Below are positions 43,655 through 54,062 of a stretch of 64,000 bases of DNA, in pieces (positions within the stretch are counted from its first letter, which is position 1; each line of letters opens with the position of its first letter). Source of the DNA: Sinobacterium norvegicum. Its GTDB lineage: Bacteria; Pseudomonadota; Gammaproteobacteria; Pseudomonadales; Sinobacteriaceae. The stretch is from assembly GCF_923077115.1 (NCBI RefSeq), contig NZ_CAKLPX010000003.1, positions 248,001 through 312,000 of the forward strand, read 5' to 3'. The position numbers and the translations under genes are program-made. The notes under the pieces were generated by a model. It ran no database searches and was not told the DNA's origin. It saw only the letters and a program-made list of their open reading frames with translations.

Positions 43655-44466
43655 GACCCTCCGGGTAGTTTAGACAGCGCCCAGTCGGTCAGGCCGCTGA
43701 TTTTTTGTTGCTGAATAGCCGAGGCCGGGTCGACCGATTTGGGGCAAACCTCAGAGCAGTAGCCGACAAAGGTACAGCTCCATACACCGTCTTTACTGTT
43801 CAGCGTTTCCAGTCGTTGATCGCTGCCGTAGTCGCGGCTGTCGACGTTGTAACGGTGAGCTAACGCTATTGCCGAGGGGCCGACGAAGTCGGGATTGAGG
43901 CCAAACTGCGGACAGGCCGAGTAGCACAGCAGACAGTTGATGCAGTCGCTGTACTGGCTGAACATCGCCACCTGCTTGGGCAGCTGTTTGTATTCACCGT
44001 TGGCAGCAATCTGCTGTTGCTTCTTTGGTTTGGGCGGCTTGGTAGCCGCCGCCGCATCGATAATATAGGGCTTAACCGCCTCAAGCTTGGCCAAAAAATC
44101 CTCTTGATCGACGACGAGGTCACGCTCGATGGTAAAGTTGTTGAGTGGCTGCAACCGCATCTTGCCGGGATAGTAGTCGCGGATAAACGTCTCGCAAGCT
44201 AACTTCTCTTTGCCGTTGATGACCATGCCGCAGGAGCCACAGACAGCCATGCGACAGGACCAGCGATAGGACAGCGTTGGGTCGACATCCTCTTTAATGT
44301 GTTGCAGTGCGTCGAGCAGCGACCAGTTTTCGTCGTAGGGTATGTCGAAGTGCTCGTACCGGGGTTCGTCATCGCTGTCGGGCAGATAGCGCTGTATTTC
44401 AATACGCAGGGTTTTGATATCCGTGGCGTCGATGGTGGCACCGTTATTGTCGCTAACCTTGTCCAT
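43651..44466 (-). CDS. frdB: Fumarate reductase iron-sulfur subunit
   Basis: A 271-residue protein with a plant-type [2Fe-2S] domain (CRMAVCGSCGMVINGKEKLAC, about residues 70-90) and two bacterial clusters ([4Fe-4S] CINCLLCYSACP; [3Fe-4S] CTFVGYCSEVCPKSVDP). It carries electrons from menaquinol at FrdCD to the flavin of FrdA. An AGGAGGTG site lies 5 bases before the ATG, and the start overlaps the frdA stop (TAATG). It is slightly longer than E. coli FrdB (244) because of an insert rich in Lys/Pro near residues 140-160. Confidence 0.95.
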   Translation of the reverse strand: MDKVSDNNGATIDATDIKTLRIEIQRYLPDSDDEPRYEHFDIPYDENWSLLDALQHIKEDVDPTLSYRWSCRMAVCGSCGMVINGKEKLACETFIRDYYPGKMRLQPLNNFTIERDLVVDQEDFLAKLEAVKPYIIDAAAATKPPKPKKQQQIAANGEYKQLPKQVAMFSQYSDCINCLLCYSACPQFGLNPDFVGPSAIALAHRYNVDSRDYGSDQRLETLNSKDGVWSCTFVGYCSEVCPKSVDPASAIQQQKISGLTDWALSKLPGGS

Positions 44467-46253
44467 TATGCACCTCCTTGGGGTTGCGCTTTAGCGGCGT
44501 CAGCGGCTGCGCCGTAGAGTCGGGCCGCTGGTTTTGAACGGGTAATATTAACGTCTTGATAGTCCAGCTTTGGCGCTTGTTCACCGTCATAGTGAGTGAT
44601 CGAATGTTTCAAGAAGTTCTCATCGTCACGCTGCTCGAAGCCATCGAGGCGCTGATGGGCACCGCGAGATTCCTTGCGGTTGAGCGCGCTGACGGCCATG
44701 GCATGGGCGACTTCGAGGCAGGATTTAAGCTCGTAGGCCAGTAAAATTTCGGTGTTAAAGGCCAGGCTGTCATCTTTTAGACCGATCTGATTAAACCGTC
44801 GGCGCAGATCGGCAACGGCATCGACACCGGCCTGCATCTCATCGCCGAGGCGATAAATACCAAAGTAATCCTCCATGGCCTTGACCAGGCTTTGGCGCAG
44901 TTCGCCGACGCTCTCATTGCCTTTGCTGGCTCTTAAACCGGCAATGGCATCGACCAGCTGTTGACCGCTGGTGGTAATGTCTTCGATGGATCTGTCGGGG
45001 TGAGTGGCGGCGAATTCGGTGGCCTGCTCACCGGCGACGCGGCCGAAGACGATGATTTCGGCCAGCGAGTTGGAGCCGAGGCGGTTGGCACCGTGCATGC
45101 CGACACTGGAGCACTCACCGGCGGCATAGAGGCCGGGGATGTCGGCCTCGCAGTGGACGTTGGTGCGTATGCCGCCCATGGTGTAGTGTACGGCCGGGCG
45201 CACGGGAATCGGATCGGTGACCGGGTCGACGCCAAGGTATTCTCGCGCCAGGTGGCAGATCAGCGGCAGGCGCAGCTCGATTTTTTCCTTGCCGAGGTGG
45301 CGCAGGTCGAGCATGACCACATCACCTAACGGATGTTCTATGGTGTTGCCCTTGCGATGCTCATGCCAAAAGGCCTGGGATAATCTGTCACGGGGGCCAA
45401 GTTCCATGGTTTTGTTTTCCGGCTTGCCCAGCGGTGTTTCAGGCCCCAATTCATAATCTTTTAAATAGCGCTCGCCGTGTTTGTTGAGCAGAACGCCGCC
45501 CTCACCGCGACAGCCCTCGGTCATTAACAGACCAGACCCGGGCATACCGGTGGGGTGGTATTGGACAAATTCCATATCACGTAAACCGGCACCGGCTCGG
45601 AAGGCCGCGGCCATACCATCGCCGGTGACGATGCCGCCGTTGGTATTAAAGCGGAAGATGCGTCCGGCGCCGCCGGTGGCGAGTATCACGGCCTTGGCGG
45701 CAAAGATGACGGCCTCGCCAGTTTTGACTTCAATCGCCACACAGCCCTGACAGCGATCATCGACGACGATTAAATCGGTGAGGAAATACTCGTCGAAGCG
45801 TTCGATGCTGGGGTATTTCATCGAGGTTTGGAACAGGGTGTGGAGCATGTGGAAGCCGGTTTTATCGGCGGCAAACCAGGTGCGCTCGACCTTCATGCCG
45901 CCGAAGGCACGAACATTGACCGAACCATCTTCTTTGCGCGTCCAGGGGCAGCCCCAGTGTTCCATCTGTACGTGTTCACGCTTGGAGTTGGCGACAAAGT
46001 AGTCGACCACATCCTGGTCACACAACCAATCGCCACCGGCGACGGTATCGTTAAAATGGTTTTCCAGTGAGTCGTGGTCCTGTACCACGGCGGCGGAACC
46101 GCCCTCCGCCGCCACGGTGTGCGACCGCATTGGGTAGACCTTAGAAATTAAGCTGATTTTCTGTTGGCTGTCTTTTTCTGCCGCGGCAATGGCTGCTCGG
46201 AGGCCGGCGCCACCGGCGCCTACAATGACAATATCGGTTTCAACAACGCGCAT
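44466..46253 (-). CDS. frdA: Fumarate reductase flavoprotein subunit
   Basis: A 595-residue flavoprotein of the E. coli FrdA type: FAD motif [20 protein letters not shown], the covalent-flavin His in [28 protein letters not shown], substrate region [21 protein letters not shown], catalytic Arg in [11 protein letters not shown], and [14 protein letters not shown]. It reduces fumarate to succinate as the terminal step of anaerobic respiration. AAGGTGA lies 7 bases before the ATG. First gene of frdABCD; the 119-base gap upstream may hold a promoter, with a partial FNR-like half site near 46357. Confidence 0.97.
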   Translation of the reverse strand: MRVVETDIVIVGAGGAGLRAAIAAAEKDSQQKISLISKVYPMRSHTVAAEGGSAAVVQDHDSLENHFNDTVAGGDWLCDQDVVDYFVANSKREHVQMEHWGCPWTRKEDGSVNVRAFGGMKVERTWFAADKTGFHMLHTLFQTSMKYPSIERFDEYFLTDLIVVDDRCQGCVAIEVKTGEAVIFAAKAVILATGGAGRIFRFNTNGGIVTGDGMAAAFRAGAGLRDMEFVQYHPTGMPGSGLLMTEGCRGEGGVLLNKHGERYLKDYELGPETPLGKPENKTMELGPRDRLSQAFWHEHRKGNTIEHPLGDVVMLDLRHLGKEKIELRLPLICHLAREYLGVDPVTDPIPVRPAVHYTMGGIRTNVHCEADIPGLYAAGECSSVGMHGANRLGSNSLAEIIVFGRVAGEQATEFAATHPDRSIEDITTSGQQLVDAIAGLRASKGNESVGELRQSLVKAMEDYFGIYRLGDEMQAGVDAVADLRRRFNQIGLKDDSLAFNTEILLAYELKSCLEVAHAMAVSALNRKESRGAHQRLDGFEQRDDENFLKHSITHYDGEQAPKLDYQDVNITRSKPAARLYGAAADAAKAQPQGGA

Positions 46254-46372
46254 TATTAATCACCTTTTTAGTGTGTAGAAAATTGTTTTTAGTCGTCCTG
46301 TCAGCAGGAAAATCGATGACAATCTGCGCTTTTTCAGTGGCGAAGATTGCATCGATATCAACATTTATACGG

Positions 46373-47680
46373 TCAGCCTAGGACGATACCGCCCATGCCA
46401 TAGCCGAAGATAACAGCGGTTACCAGTATCGCGGTACCGGGTAAAATAAAGGGGTGGTCAAAGACATAATTACCTACCTTGGTACAGCCGGTGGTATCAA
46501 ACTGACAGGAGGCAATCAGTGTTGGGTAGGTGGGTAATACAAACAGCGCCGAGACACAGGGGAAGGCGGCAATCGCAGCCAGCGGCGAAACGCCAATGGC
46601 CAGCGCCGCAGGCATCAGCACCTTGGTGGTCGAGGCCTGTGAGTATAGCAACATGGAGGCACCAAACAGCGCCACGGCTAATAACCACGAGTGAGATTGC
46701 AGCAGTGCACCAGAAGACTCTTTGATGGTGTCGATATGGGCGGCAATAAAGGTCGAGCCCAGCCATGCCACACCAATGATACAAATAATCGCTGTCATGC
46801 CAGATTTGAAGGTCGAGGCGCTGATCACTTTCTCAGGCTCTACCTTGCTCAGCATCATAATAATACCGGCTGCCGTCAGCATAATCGCCATAATGGCCTC
46901 ATCGCGGCTCAGTGGTGGATTGGTAATCAAGCCGATCTTGTCGCTGATGGCCGAGGCGTAGGTAATAATGGTGGCGACGGCAAGCATAAAGATACCGACA
47001 GCGCGTCCGGCACCGTCGGCGACGGTGATTTTCTCGGCCTTGTAGTCTTCGACCAGGCCATCTTTTACTCGCTGTTGATAGCCTTCATCCTGCGATAACG
47101 GTTTGCTGGGCAGCATGTTCACAATCACCGAAATCAAAATAACAGCACCCAGTGATGAGGGGATAACAATGGCCAGCAGTTCTAAATAGCTGACACCTAA
47201 TGGCTCGAGTATGCCGGAGAAAAACACCACGGCGGCGGAGATAGGGGAAGCGGTAATCGCCACCTGGCTGGCAACGGCGGACAAGGCCAGTGCCGAGGTC
47301 GGTTTGATATCCTGGCTCTTGGCGACATCGGCAATCACCGGCAGTACCGAGAAAGCCGTCATGCCCGTGCCGGCACCGAGGGTGAGCAAGTAGGTGATTA
47401 CCGGGCCGATGATATTAATGTGCTTGGGGTTGTTACGCAGTAATCGTTCTGCGCGGACAATCAGCCAATCGAGGCCACCGGCAATTTGCAACACGCCAAT
47501 ACAGGTAATGACAGTGGCGATGATAAGAATCACATCGACGGGGATGCTACCGGCGGGTAAGCCCATGCCCCAGGTTAATACCAAGACACCGGCGGCACCC
47601 ATCAGGCCAATACCGATGCCGCCTAACCGGGCTCCAGCCCAGATAAAAAATAACACAATACATAATTGTAAAAAAAACAT
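46373..47680 (-). CDS. dcuA: Anaerobic C4-dicarboxylate transporter, DcuA type
   Basis: A 435-residue inner-membrane carrier with about eleven helices. It matches DcuA rather than DcuB: GARLGGIGIGLMGAAGVLVL, NIPVDVI-like SIPVDVILIIA, RNNPKHINIIGPVITYLLTLGAGTG, SSTFKAG-like ASTFKSGMTAIICIIGVAWLG, and LLYSQASTTKVLMPAALAIG. It exchanges fumarate, aspartate or malate for succinate. The ATG at 47680 has GAGG 5 bases upstream; the GTG at 47686 is less likely. Between aspA and frd, it completes the fumarate respiration route. Confidence 0.93.
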   Translation of the reverse strand: MFFLQLCIVLFFIWAGARLGGIGIGLMGAAGVLVLTWGMGLPAGSIPVDVILIIATVITCIGVLQIAGGLDWLIVRAERLLRNNPKHINIIGPVITYLLTLGAGTGMTAFSVLPVIADVAKSQDIKPTSALALSAVASQVAITASPISAAVVFFSGILEPLGVSYLELLAIVIPSSLGAVILISVIVNMLPSKPLSQDEGYQQRVKDGLVEDYKAEKITVADGAGRAVGIFMLAVATIITYASAISDKIGLITNPPLSRDEAIMAIMLTAAGIIMMLSKVEPEKVISASTFKSGMTAIICIIGVAWLGSTFIAAHIDTIKESSGALLQSHSWLLAVALFGASMLLYSQASTTKVLMPAALAIGVSPLAAIAAFPCVSALFVLPTYPTLIASCQFDTTGCTKVGNYVFDHPFILPGTAILVTAVIFGYGMGGIVLG

Positions 47681-47735
47681 AACCACCTCTGATCAAAAAA
47701 TAAAATTCTTGTAGAGCCAAGTCAGCGCTTTTTAT

Positions 47736-49166
47736 TTATTCGTTGGTATGCAACTTAGCACTATAAATAGGGTTTTTTAAATTTTCTACCGACAATATTT
47801 CATCGAGCTGTTGCTCGTTTAACAGGCCGAGTTCCAATACCACCTCTCTCACGTTCTTACCGGTTTCGGCGCAGATTTTACCGACCTTATCACCGGCGTG
47901 GTGGCCGATTAATGGGTTGAGGTAGGTGACGATGCCAATAGAGTTCAGCACCGAGTTAAAGCACACCTCCTCGTTGGCGGTAATACCCTTAATACATTTG
48001 TCTGCCAGCGTACGGCAGGCATTTTTTAGTAGTTCGATTGACTCAAAAAGGCTTTGGGCAATCACCGGTTCCATCACATTAAGCTGTAACTGACCGGCAT
48101 CGGCGGCCATGGTAATGGTGACGTCGTTGCCGATGACCTTAAAGGCCACCTGGTTGACCACTTCGGGAATGACCGGGTTAACCTTGGCCGGCATGATTGA
48201 TGAACCCGCTTGCATTTCTGGCAGGTTGATCTCGTTCAAGCCGGTGCGGGGTCCGCTGCTGAGCAGGCGTAAATCGTTACAGATTTTGCCCAGCTTGACC
48301 GCTGCTCGCTTGAGTGCACTCGATAAGCTGACGTAGGCGCCGCAGTCGGAGGTGGCTTCAACCAAGTCTTCCGCTGCCACGAAGGGGTAGCCGGTGACCT
48401 CGGCCAAATGCTTAATGGCAATGGTCGAGTATGCCGCCGGGGTGTTCAGCCCGGTGCCGATGGCGGTGGCACCGAGGTTGACCTCAAGCAATAAGCTCTG
48501 GGTGAGTTTAATGACTTTCAGCTCTTCATAGAGGGTGACGGCAAAGGCGTGAAACTCTTGCCCCAGTGTCATCGGTACCGCATCCTGTAACTGGGTGCGT
48601 CCCATTTTCAACACGTCGCTGAATTCCTCGGCCTTGTCTTTTAAGGCCTGTGACAGGTATTCAACAGCGGCCAGTAAATCCTCACACTCTTTGACGACAG
48701 AGACACGAAAGCCGGTGGGGTAGGCGTCGTTAGTCGACTGGCACTTATTGACATGATCGTTGGGGTTGATGATGTCGTACTGGCCTTTCTCGTGGCCCAG
48801 CATTTCCAGGGCGATATTAGCCAATACCTCGTTGGTGTTCATATTAACCGAGGTGCCGGCGCCGCCTTGGAATAAATCGATATTAAATTGATCGAAGCCT
48901 TTTTCGGTTTCGAGCATCAGGTCGCAGGCGTTAACAATGGCGTCGGCAATGGCAGGGTCGATGGTGCCGAGATCACCGTTGGCCAGGGCCGCGGCTTTTT
49001 TCGTTTGTACCATGCCGCGAATAAACTGCGGTGCATCGTTAATGGTACGGCCGCTGATTTGGAAGTTATCGATGGCACGTTGTGCATGAATGCCATAGTA
49101 GGCCTGGGCTGGAATCTCGCGCTCGCCGAGTAGATCTTGTTCGACACGTTTTTTTTGCTTAGACAT
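47736..49166 (-). CDS. aspA: Aspartate ammonia-lyase
   Basis: A 476-residue enzyme of the fumarase/aspartase superfamily: [19 protein letters not shown] at the start, [10 protein letters not shown], the signature [15 protein letters not shown] with the catalytic Ser on the flexible loop, and a typical C-terminal domain. It deaminates L-aspartate to fumarate, feeding FrdABCD. It is the first gene of the aspA-dcuA-frdABCD run and has an FNR-like site upstream. Confidence 0.96.
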   Translation of the reverse strand: MSKQKKRVEQDLLGEREIPAQAYYGIHAQRAIDNFQISGRTINDAPQFIRGMVQTKKAAALANGDLGTIDPAIADAIVNACDLMLETEKGFDQFNIDLFQGGAGTSVNMNTNEVLANIALEMLGHEKGQYDIINPNDHVNKCQSTNDAYPTGFRVSVVKECEDLLAAVEYLSQALKDKAEEFSDVLKMGRTQLQDAVPMTLGQEFHAFAVTLYEELKVIKLTQSLLLEVNLGATAIGTGLNTPAAYSTIAIKHLAEVTGYPFVAAEDLVEATSDCGAYVSLSSALKRAAVKLGKICNDLRLLSSGPRTGLNEINLPEMQAGSSIMPAKVNPVIPEVVNQVAFKVIGNDVTITMAADAGQLQLNVMEPVIAQSLFESIELLKNACRTLADKCIKGITANEEVCFNSVLNSIGIVTYLNPLIGHHAGDKVGKICAETGKNVREVVLELGLLNEQQLDEILSVENLKNPIYSAKLHTNE

Positions 49167-49244
49167 AAATAATCCTTCATGAATGTGTAAAAACAGTGGA
49201 AATTAATAATGGCAATATATTAACTATTGTCCACCTCTAATATC

Positions 49245-49258
49245 TTGATCTACATCCT
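49245..49258. promoter_or_regulatory. FNR-like site upstream of aspA
   Basis: TTGATCTACATCCT matches the FNR consensus TTGAT-N4-ATCAA perfectly in the left half and at three of five positions in the right half. It lies about 79 bases before the aspA ATG, consistent with anaerobic activation of a fumarate-respiration operon. Confidence 0.55.
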
Positions 49259-49407
49259 ATTAGACAATAATCCATAAAGTAAAATAGCATAAAAAACGGG
49301 TTTTATAATCTCACTTCGTGCATGTGTGAGCAGTTTTACTCATACGGCTGCAGCAAGTACTTATTACCGGCGATGAACGGGCTGGGTCAACCAATATTGC
49401 AGCAAAG

Positions 49408-50436
49408 TTACAGCTGACGGCGTTTCTCATCGAGTAGGCTGACGGCCTCCGGTGGCGCTATCAGTGCCAAGCGGTCGATGCATTGTTCGGCTTGCGAGCT
49501 GTGGTTTCTCACCTGCATATCACAGAGGGCGAAGAGTATTTGAGGCTGTTTGGATAGCAGTACTGACTGTTCCAATACCTGATAGGCGTGTGACAGATCA
49601 TGGCGCTCCAAGGCAAGGCCGTAGACATACCAATACTGGGCGTTTTCAGGCTCGAGCTGAGAGGCCTTGGCCAGTGCGGTGAGTGCCGGTTGTGTCGCTT
49701 GTTGTCGCAGCAATGCCAGCCCTAGGTTGTAGTGCAATACCGCGTTGTCGGGCAGCTGTACCAGGCCGCGCTGCAATACCTCGATGGCGGTGTTGTTGTC
49801 GTTTTGCTGATGGTAGCTATCGGCAAGTTGACTGTACAGGCTGGCGTTGTCGGGCTGCAGTACCAGCGCAGACAGATAGTGCTGTTGACTCAGCGGCCAG
49901 CGTTGCTGCAGATGATAGATAGAGGCCAGCTCGATCAGTGCTGGTGCCTGCGGTGTTTGGCTGTTGAGTTGCATCGTGTAGCGTTCAACCGCTGGGGCTA
50001 ACTGCTGCTGTTGCACCGGCGTCAGCGTTGCCCAGCTGCGCAGTAAGTCGATGGCGGCGGCATTGCTGAGGCTGACGTTTTCGGCTGTTAATAGTTCGCT
50101 CAGCAAGCGCCAGCGCTGTGATGTGTTATAGGGGGCGGCGGCATCTATGGCGGCCAACTGCAGGGGAATATTGTCCTGTTGCAGGGCGCGAACAATAGCA
50201 ACGAGGGCATTGTTGCCGGGGAATCGCACCAGTTGCTGCAGTGCCTTGATCCGGTCGTCATCGGATTGAGAGATATCCTGTGCTATATAGGAAAGCTGTT
50301 GTTGTGCCTCGGGGTTATTCTGCTCGGCAGCGGCAAAGGCCTGGGCCGGCGTATATGTACTCGGCTGGGCCGCAGCGGTTAAGCTGACTGAAAAGATGGC
50401 AGCCATCAATAATAAATAAGCGATACGATGTTTCAT
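49408..50436 (-). CDS. Exported TPR protein linked to a two-component system
   Basis: A 342-residue protein with a signal peptide (IAYLLLMAAIFSVSLTAAAQ). Helical HEAT-like repeats (about residues 60-130) are followed by TPR units (about 165-300; ALIELASIYHLQQRWPLSQ, SLYSQLADSYHQQNDNNTA, VLHYNLGLALLRQQATQPA). Its ATG overlaps the stop of the response regulator by one base, so it is translationally coupled to the signalling pair. Periplasmic; function unknown. Confidence 0.75.
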   Translation of the reverse strand: MKHRIAYLLLMAAIFSVSLTAAAQPSTYTPAQAFAAAEQNNPEAQQQLSYIAQDISQSDDDRIKALQQLVRFPGNNALVAIVRALQQDNIPLQLAAIDAAAPYNTSQRWRLLSELLTAENVSLSNAAAIDLLRSWATLTPVQQQQLAPAVERYTMQLNSQTPQAPALIELASIYHLQQRWPLSQQHYLSALVLQPDNASLYSQLADSYHQQNDNNTAIEVLQRGLVQLPDNAVLHYNLGLALLRQQATQPALTALAKASQLEPENAQYWYVYGLALERHDLSHAYQVLEQSVLLSKQPQILFALCDMQVRNHSSQAEQCIDRLALIAPPEAVSLLDEKRRQL

Positions 50437-51029
50437 TAAGTGACCAGCCCGTGTTCGATGGCGTATTGGATCAACTTGGCATTGGTTTTGACCCCCAGTA
50501 ATTTCATCGCCGCGTATTTATGAAATTCGACGGTGCGACGGGATATGCACAGTTTGTCGGCCACTTGTTTGGCGGCTAAACCCTGGGCAAGCAGCTGAAT
50601 AACATCGATTTGCCGAGGTGATAATTGGGCCGATTGTGGCTTTAGTGTCACCGCTGGCGTAATGTATTTTTGATTGTGCAAGACGGCTTCGATGGCATTT
50701 TTTAATTCTTCGCCGGCCTGGTGCTTAAGCACGTATCCGTCGGCACCGGCAGCGATGGCACCCTCTACATACTCGACCTCATCGTGCATGCTGAGGCAGA
50801 TGACTTTAATGCCGGGGCTGTATTTTTTGATCAGCCGACAGGCGCTGATGCCGGTCATATCGCCCATACTGACATCGGTGATGATAACCTCGGGTTGCAG
50901 CTCTTTGGCCAGCGCGACCAGTTCTTCGCCGCTCTGTGCGATGGCTAAAATCTGGTGTTCGGTTTGCAGAAAGCTGGCGACACCCTGAGCCACGATTTGA
51001 TGATCATCGGCCAGTAATAATTTGCTCAT
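50436..51029 (-). CDS. NarL/LuxR-family response regulator
   Basis: A 197-residue regulator with a receiver domain (DD at residues 8-9, phosphoacceptor Asp52 in VIITDVSMGDMTG, Lys101 in YVLKHQ) and a LuxR-type DNA-binding domain (about residues 130-190; LSPRQIDVIQLLAQGLAAKQVADKLCISRRTVEFHKYAAMKLL). It overlaps the sensor kinase stop by 4 bases. Target genes are not evident, but the coupled TPR gene and the divergent sulfatase gene are candidates. Confidence 0.94.
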   Translation of the reverse strand: MSKLLLADDHQIVAQGVASFLQTEHQILAIAQSGEELVALAKELQPEVIITDVSMGDMTGISACRLIKKYSPGIKVICLSMHDEVEYVEGAIAAGADGYVLKHQAGEELKNAIEAVLHNQKYITPAVTLKPQSAQLSPRQIDVIQLLAQGLAAKQVADKLCISRRTVEFHKYAAMKLLGVKTNAKLIQYAIEHGLVT

Positions 51030-52228
51030 TGAACCGACTCCACATAAGGGATGGTGACGACAACTTCGAAACCGCCGTCATCGGGGCTAAGAAACTCTGC
51101 TGCGCCGCCACACTGGATGGCACGCTCGGCAATGCTGACCAAGCCAAGGCTGCCGAGTTTTTCACTGAGCTCACCGTCGATGCCCTGGCCATCGTCGGCG
51201 ACGGAGAACAGCAGTTGCTGGTTGGTATAGGCCAGGGTGACCAAGATACTGGTTGCCGCGGGGGCATGTTTGAGCACGTTGTTCAGCGATTCCTGCAGAA
51301 TGCGGTAAATATTGAGGCTGATATCGAGATTGAGCGAGGGTATTTCATCGATAAAGCAGTGGATGGTCAGCGGTTTTAATCGTTCCACTCGACGGCATTC
51401 GGCCACCAAACCGGCCTCTAAGCCAAGGTCTTCCAAAATAGCGGGGTGCAGTGAGCGAGACAGGGCCTGCATATCCTTGGCCAGCTGTTGCACGCTGTGG
51501 TAGACCTCCTGCGCCGGTGCCAGGCTGGCCTCGCCGTGTTCGATGGCATCGACTATAGCGCCGGTGTTGAGGCTGAGCAGGGCCATCCGTTGGGAGAAAT
51601 TATCGTGTAGTTCGCGGGCCAGCAAGCGTCGTTCATCCTCCTGGCTTTGCATCAGATGGCGAGATAACAGCGCCAGTTTTTGTTGTTGCTCCTGCGTTGT
51701 TATCCACAATTTGTAACGGTCATAGACTGAGGCGAGAAATTGACCGATTGATTTCACCCGTTGAATCAACGCATCATCCCAGCCAGGGTGCTCGCCGAAT
51801 CGGGCGGCGGCGATGGCGCCCCAGATCTCGCCACGGACCTCCAAGGGAACAACCAAATGACCGGTGAGCCCGCCCATACGCATGGCGTCAAACTCTTCCT
51901 TGGAGGTGATCTCCACCGGCTCGTGATCGAGAGCGATGACCTTGCCGGCCAAAATATGCTGCAGGTAAACACTGTTGGCATCGGCTTTAATCGTTTGCGG
52001 CTTGTCGATGCCTTGACGGGCGACCATAAAGGCCGCCTCAAGTTTCTTATCCACGGTGAGCCGGATCATGTTTAAGCGATCGGCATGACTAAACAGCATC
52101 AGCTCATTCAGTGCCTGCTCAATATTGGGAATGATTTGTTCAAACTCCGCCTCAAGAAAGTTTTGCGTTAACCGCGCAAACAGTTGTTCGATGTTGGTTA
52201 ATTGTGGATAAACCTGCGGTGCTGTCAT
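51026..52228 (-). CDS. GAF-domain sensor histidine kinase (HisKA_3)
   Basis: A 400-residue cytoplasmic kinase with no membrane segment. A GAF domain spans about residues 30-170 (FMVARQGI, LTGHLVVPLEVRGEIWGAIAAAR). It is followed by a short coiled coil, a HisKA_3 dimerisation domain with His208 in RELHDNFSQRMALL, and a HATPase domain with N-box YRILQESLNNVLKHA and G-box VADDGQGID / GSLGLVSIAERA. A soluble ligand or redox state is probably sensed by the GAF domain. Operon order is kinase, regulator, TPR protein. Confidence 0.93.
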   Translation of the reverse strand: MTAPQVYPQLTNIEQLFARLTQNFLEAEFEQIIPNIEQALNELMLFSHADRLNMIRLTVDKKLEAAFMVARQGIDKPQTIKADANSVYLQHILAGKVIALDHEPVEITSKEEFDAMRMGGLTGHLVVPLEVRGEIWGAIAAARFGEHPGWDDALIQRVKSIGQFLASVYDRYKLWITTQEQQQKLALLSRHLMQSQEDERRLLARELHDNFSQRMALLSLNTGAIVDAIEHGEASLAPAQEVYHSVQQLAKDMQALSRSLHPAILEDLGLEAGLVAECRRVERLKPLTIHCFIDEIPSLNLDISLNIYRILQESLNNVLKHAPAATSILVTLAYTNQQLLFSVADDGQGIDGELSEKLGSLGLVSIAERAIQCGGAAEFLSPDDGGFEVVVTIPYVESVQ

Positions 52229-52414
52229 CGTTGATCCTGTTTGCCGGTAGATTGCTGTTTCTAATATCTATAGTGCAGTATTCGCCGCGTTGATAAAACC
52301 CGTAATTTTACCAGTCGTTAACGCCGCTGGTGATACCTATACTGGCGCCACTGAAACAGTCAGTTTAGCCGAGCTTCGGTTGAATGGTTTAGTTATCACT
52401 AGGGGAAAACTGTA

Positions 52415-53965
52415 ATGACATTCGCTTTTCAAAAAACCGCATTAGGTATTGGTCTGCTGGCAATAGCCAGCCAGACCATTGCAGCGCCAAAACCCAACGT
52501 ATTGGCCATCTGGGGTGACGATATTGGTTATTTCAATATCAGTGCCTATAACCACGGCATGATGGGTTACGAGACGCCAAATATCGACCGTATTGCCGAT
52601 GAGGGTGCCATCTTCACCGACCACTATGCGCAGCAGAGTTGCACCGCTGGTCGCGCTTCATTTATCCTCGGTCAGCACCCGTTTCGCACCGGTATGATGA
52701 CCATCGGTATGCCGGGTTCAGATCACGGCATTCCTGAGTGGACGCCAACCATTGCGACGGTACTGAAGGAACAGGGCTATACCACGGCTCAGTTTGGTAA
52801 AAACCACCTCGGTGACCAGGATCAGCACCTGCCGACCAATAATGGTTTCGATGAGTTCTTCGGCAACCTCTACCACCTCAATGCCGAGGAAGAGCCTGAG
52901 ACTTATTACTACCCGAAAGACCCTAAATTCCGTAAAGCCTTCGGCCCACGCGGTGTGCTCAAGGCCAGTGCCGATGGCAAGGTTGAAGATACAGGGCCGT
53001 TAACACGCAAGCGTATGGAGACCGTCGATGAGGAATTCCTCGGTGCTGCCGTCGACTTTATCGAAAAATCTGCCAAGTCGAAAACTCCGTTTTTTGTCTG
53101 GTTTAACGCCTCGCGTATGCACGTACACACTCGCCTTCAGCCTAAATACGATGGTATTACCGGCATTGGTGTCTACCCCGATGGCATGGTTGAACACGAC
53201 GATCACGTCGGTGTTTTGCTCGACACCCTCGATCGCTTGAAGATTGCCGACAACACTGTGGTTATCTATTCCACCGATAACGGCGCTGAGAAATTCACCT
53301 GGCCCGACGGCGGCACTTCGCCCTTCCACGGTGAAAAAGGCACCACCCACGAAGGCGGTATGCGTGTACCTCAGTTGGTGCGCTGGCCTGGCGTGATTGA
53401 TCCGGGTAGTAAGTTCAATGCCATTATGTCGCAGGAAGATTGGATGCCAACATTGGCCGCTGCTGCCGGTGACCCCAACATGGTTGAGAAGCTGAAAAAA
53501 GGCGCAACCTATAACGGTAAGAAATATCGCATCCACGCCGATGGCTTCAACTTTATGCCTTATTTCCAGGGTAAAGAAGAGCAGGGCCCTCGTTCTACCA
53601 TTATGTATTTCTCAGCCAACGGTGAGCTAAACGCTATCCGCTGGAACGACTGGAAGGCAACCTTTGCATCGATGGACGGCGATATGCAGTCGGCTGTTCG
53701 CAACGTTTCAGCCTGGCCAGAACTGACCAACCTGCGTGCAGATCCCTTCCAGATCGCCGCCCACGAATCGGGCATGTATGTACGCTGGATGATCGACAAT
53801 ATGTGGTTGTTCGTACCGATTGCCGGTGCCGCCCAGGACTTCTTCCCGACACTGGATCAATATCCAATGCAGGAGAGTATTAACTTCAGCCCCGCGCAAA
53901 TTAACTACAACACGCTGAAGCTACAAAAAGCAATGCAGTCGCTGCAGCAAATGCAAAAGCAGTAG
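52415..53965 (+). CDS. Periplasmic arylsulfatase (Cys-type)
   Basis: A 516-residue exported sulfatase: signal peptide (LGIGLLAIASQTIA-AP), metal-binding NVLAIWGDDIGYF, and the sulfatase signature SCTAGRASFILGQ whose Cys76 would be converted to formylglycine, then GKNHLGDQ, MHVHTR and STDNGAEKFTWPDGG. Length and motifs fit the S1 family that hydrolyses sulfate esters of aryl compounds or polysaccharides. A GGGG ribosome site precedes the ATG. Since it is a Cys-type sulfatase, the radical-SAM maturase at 61294 is its likely activator. Confidence 0.95.
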   Translation: MTFAFQKTALGIGLLAIASQTIAAPKPNVLAIWGDDIGYFNISAYNHGMMGYETPNIDRIADEGAIFTDHYAQQSCTAGRASFILGQHPFRTGMMTIGMPGSDHGIPEWTPTIATVLKEQGYTTAQFGKNHLGDQDQHLPTNNGFDEFFGNLYHLNAEEEPETYYYPKDPKFRKAFGPRGVLKASADGKVEDTGPLTRKRMETVDEEFLGAAVDFIEKSAKSKTPFFVWFNASRMHVHTRLQPKYDGITGIGVYPDGMVEHDDHVGVLLDTLDRLKIADNTVVIYSTDNGAEKFTWPDGGTSPFHGEKGTTHEGGMRVPQLVRWPGVIDPGSKFNAIMSQEDWMPTLAAAAGDPNMVEKLKKGATYNGKKYRIHADGFNFMPYFQGKEEQGPRSTIMYFSANGELNAIRWNDWKATFASMDGDMQSAVRNVSAWPELTNLRADPFQIAAHESGMYVRWMIDNMWLFVPIAGAAQDFFPTLDQYPMQESINFSPAQINYNTLKLQKAMQSLQQMQKQ

Positions 53966-53973
53966 CGTTATCT

Positions 53974-54012
53974 AAACAGTCGTCGGCTGCCACTGCGGCG
54001 ACTGTTTTTACA
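53974..54012 (+). terminator. Intrinsic terminator after the sulfatase gene
   Basis: Stem AAACAGTCG / CGACTGTTT with an imperfect inner helix, leading into T-rich sequence. It may partly separate the sulfatase from the downstream operon. Confidence 0.75.
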
Positions 54013-54062
54013 GATCCAAAATGTAGTCGTTCCCTGTCGCAATTATCATTCCACGGTGACTT

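Noticed and set aside
46355-46368. FNR site upstream of frdA
   Set aside because: The minus strand has TTGATATCGATGCA, with a good left half but a poor right half. Too weak to call on its own.
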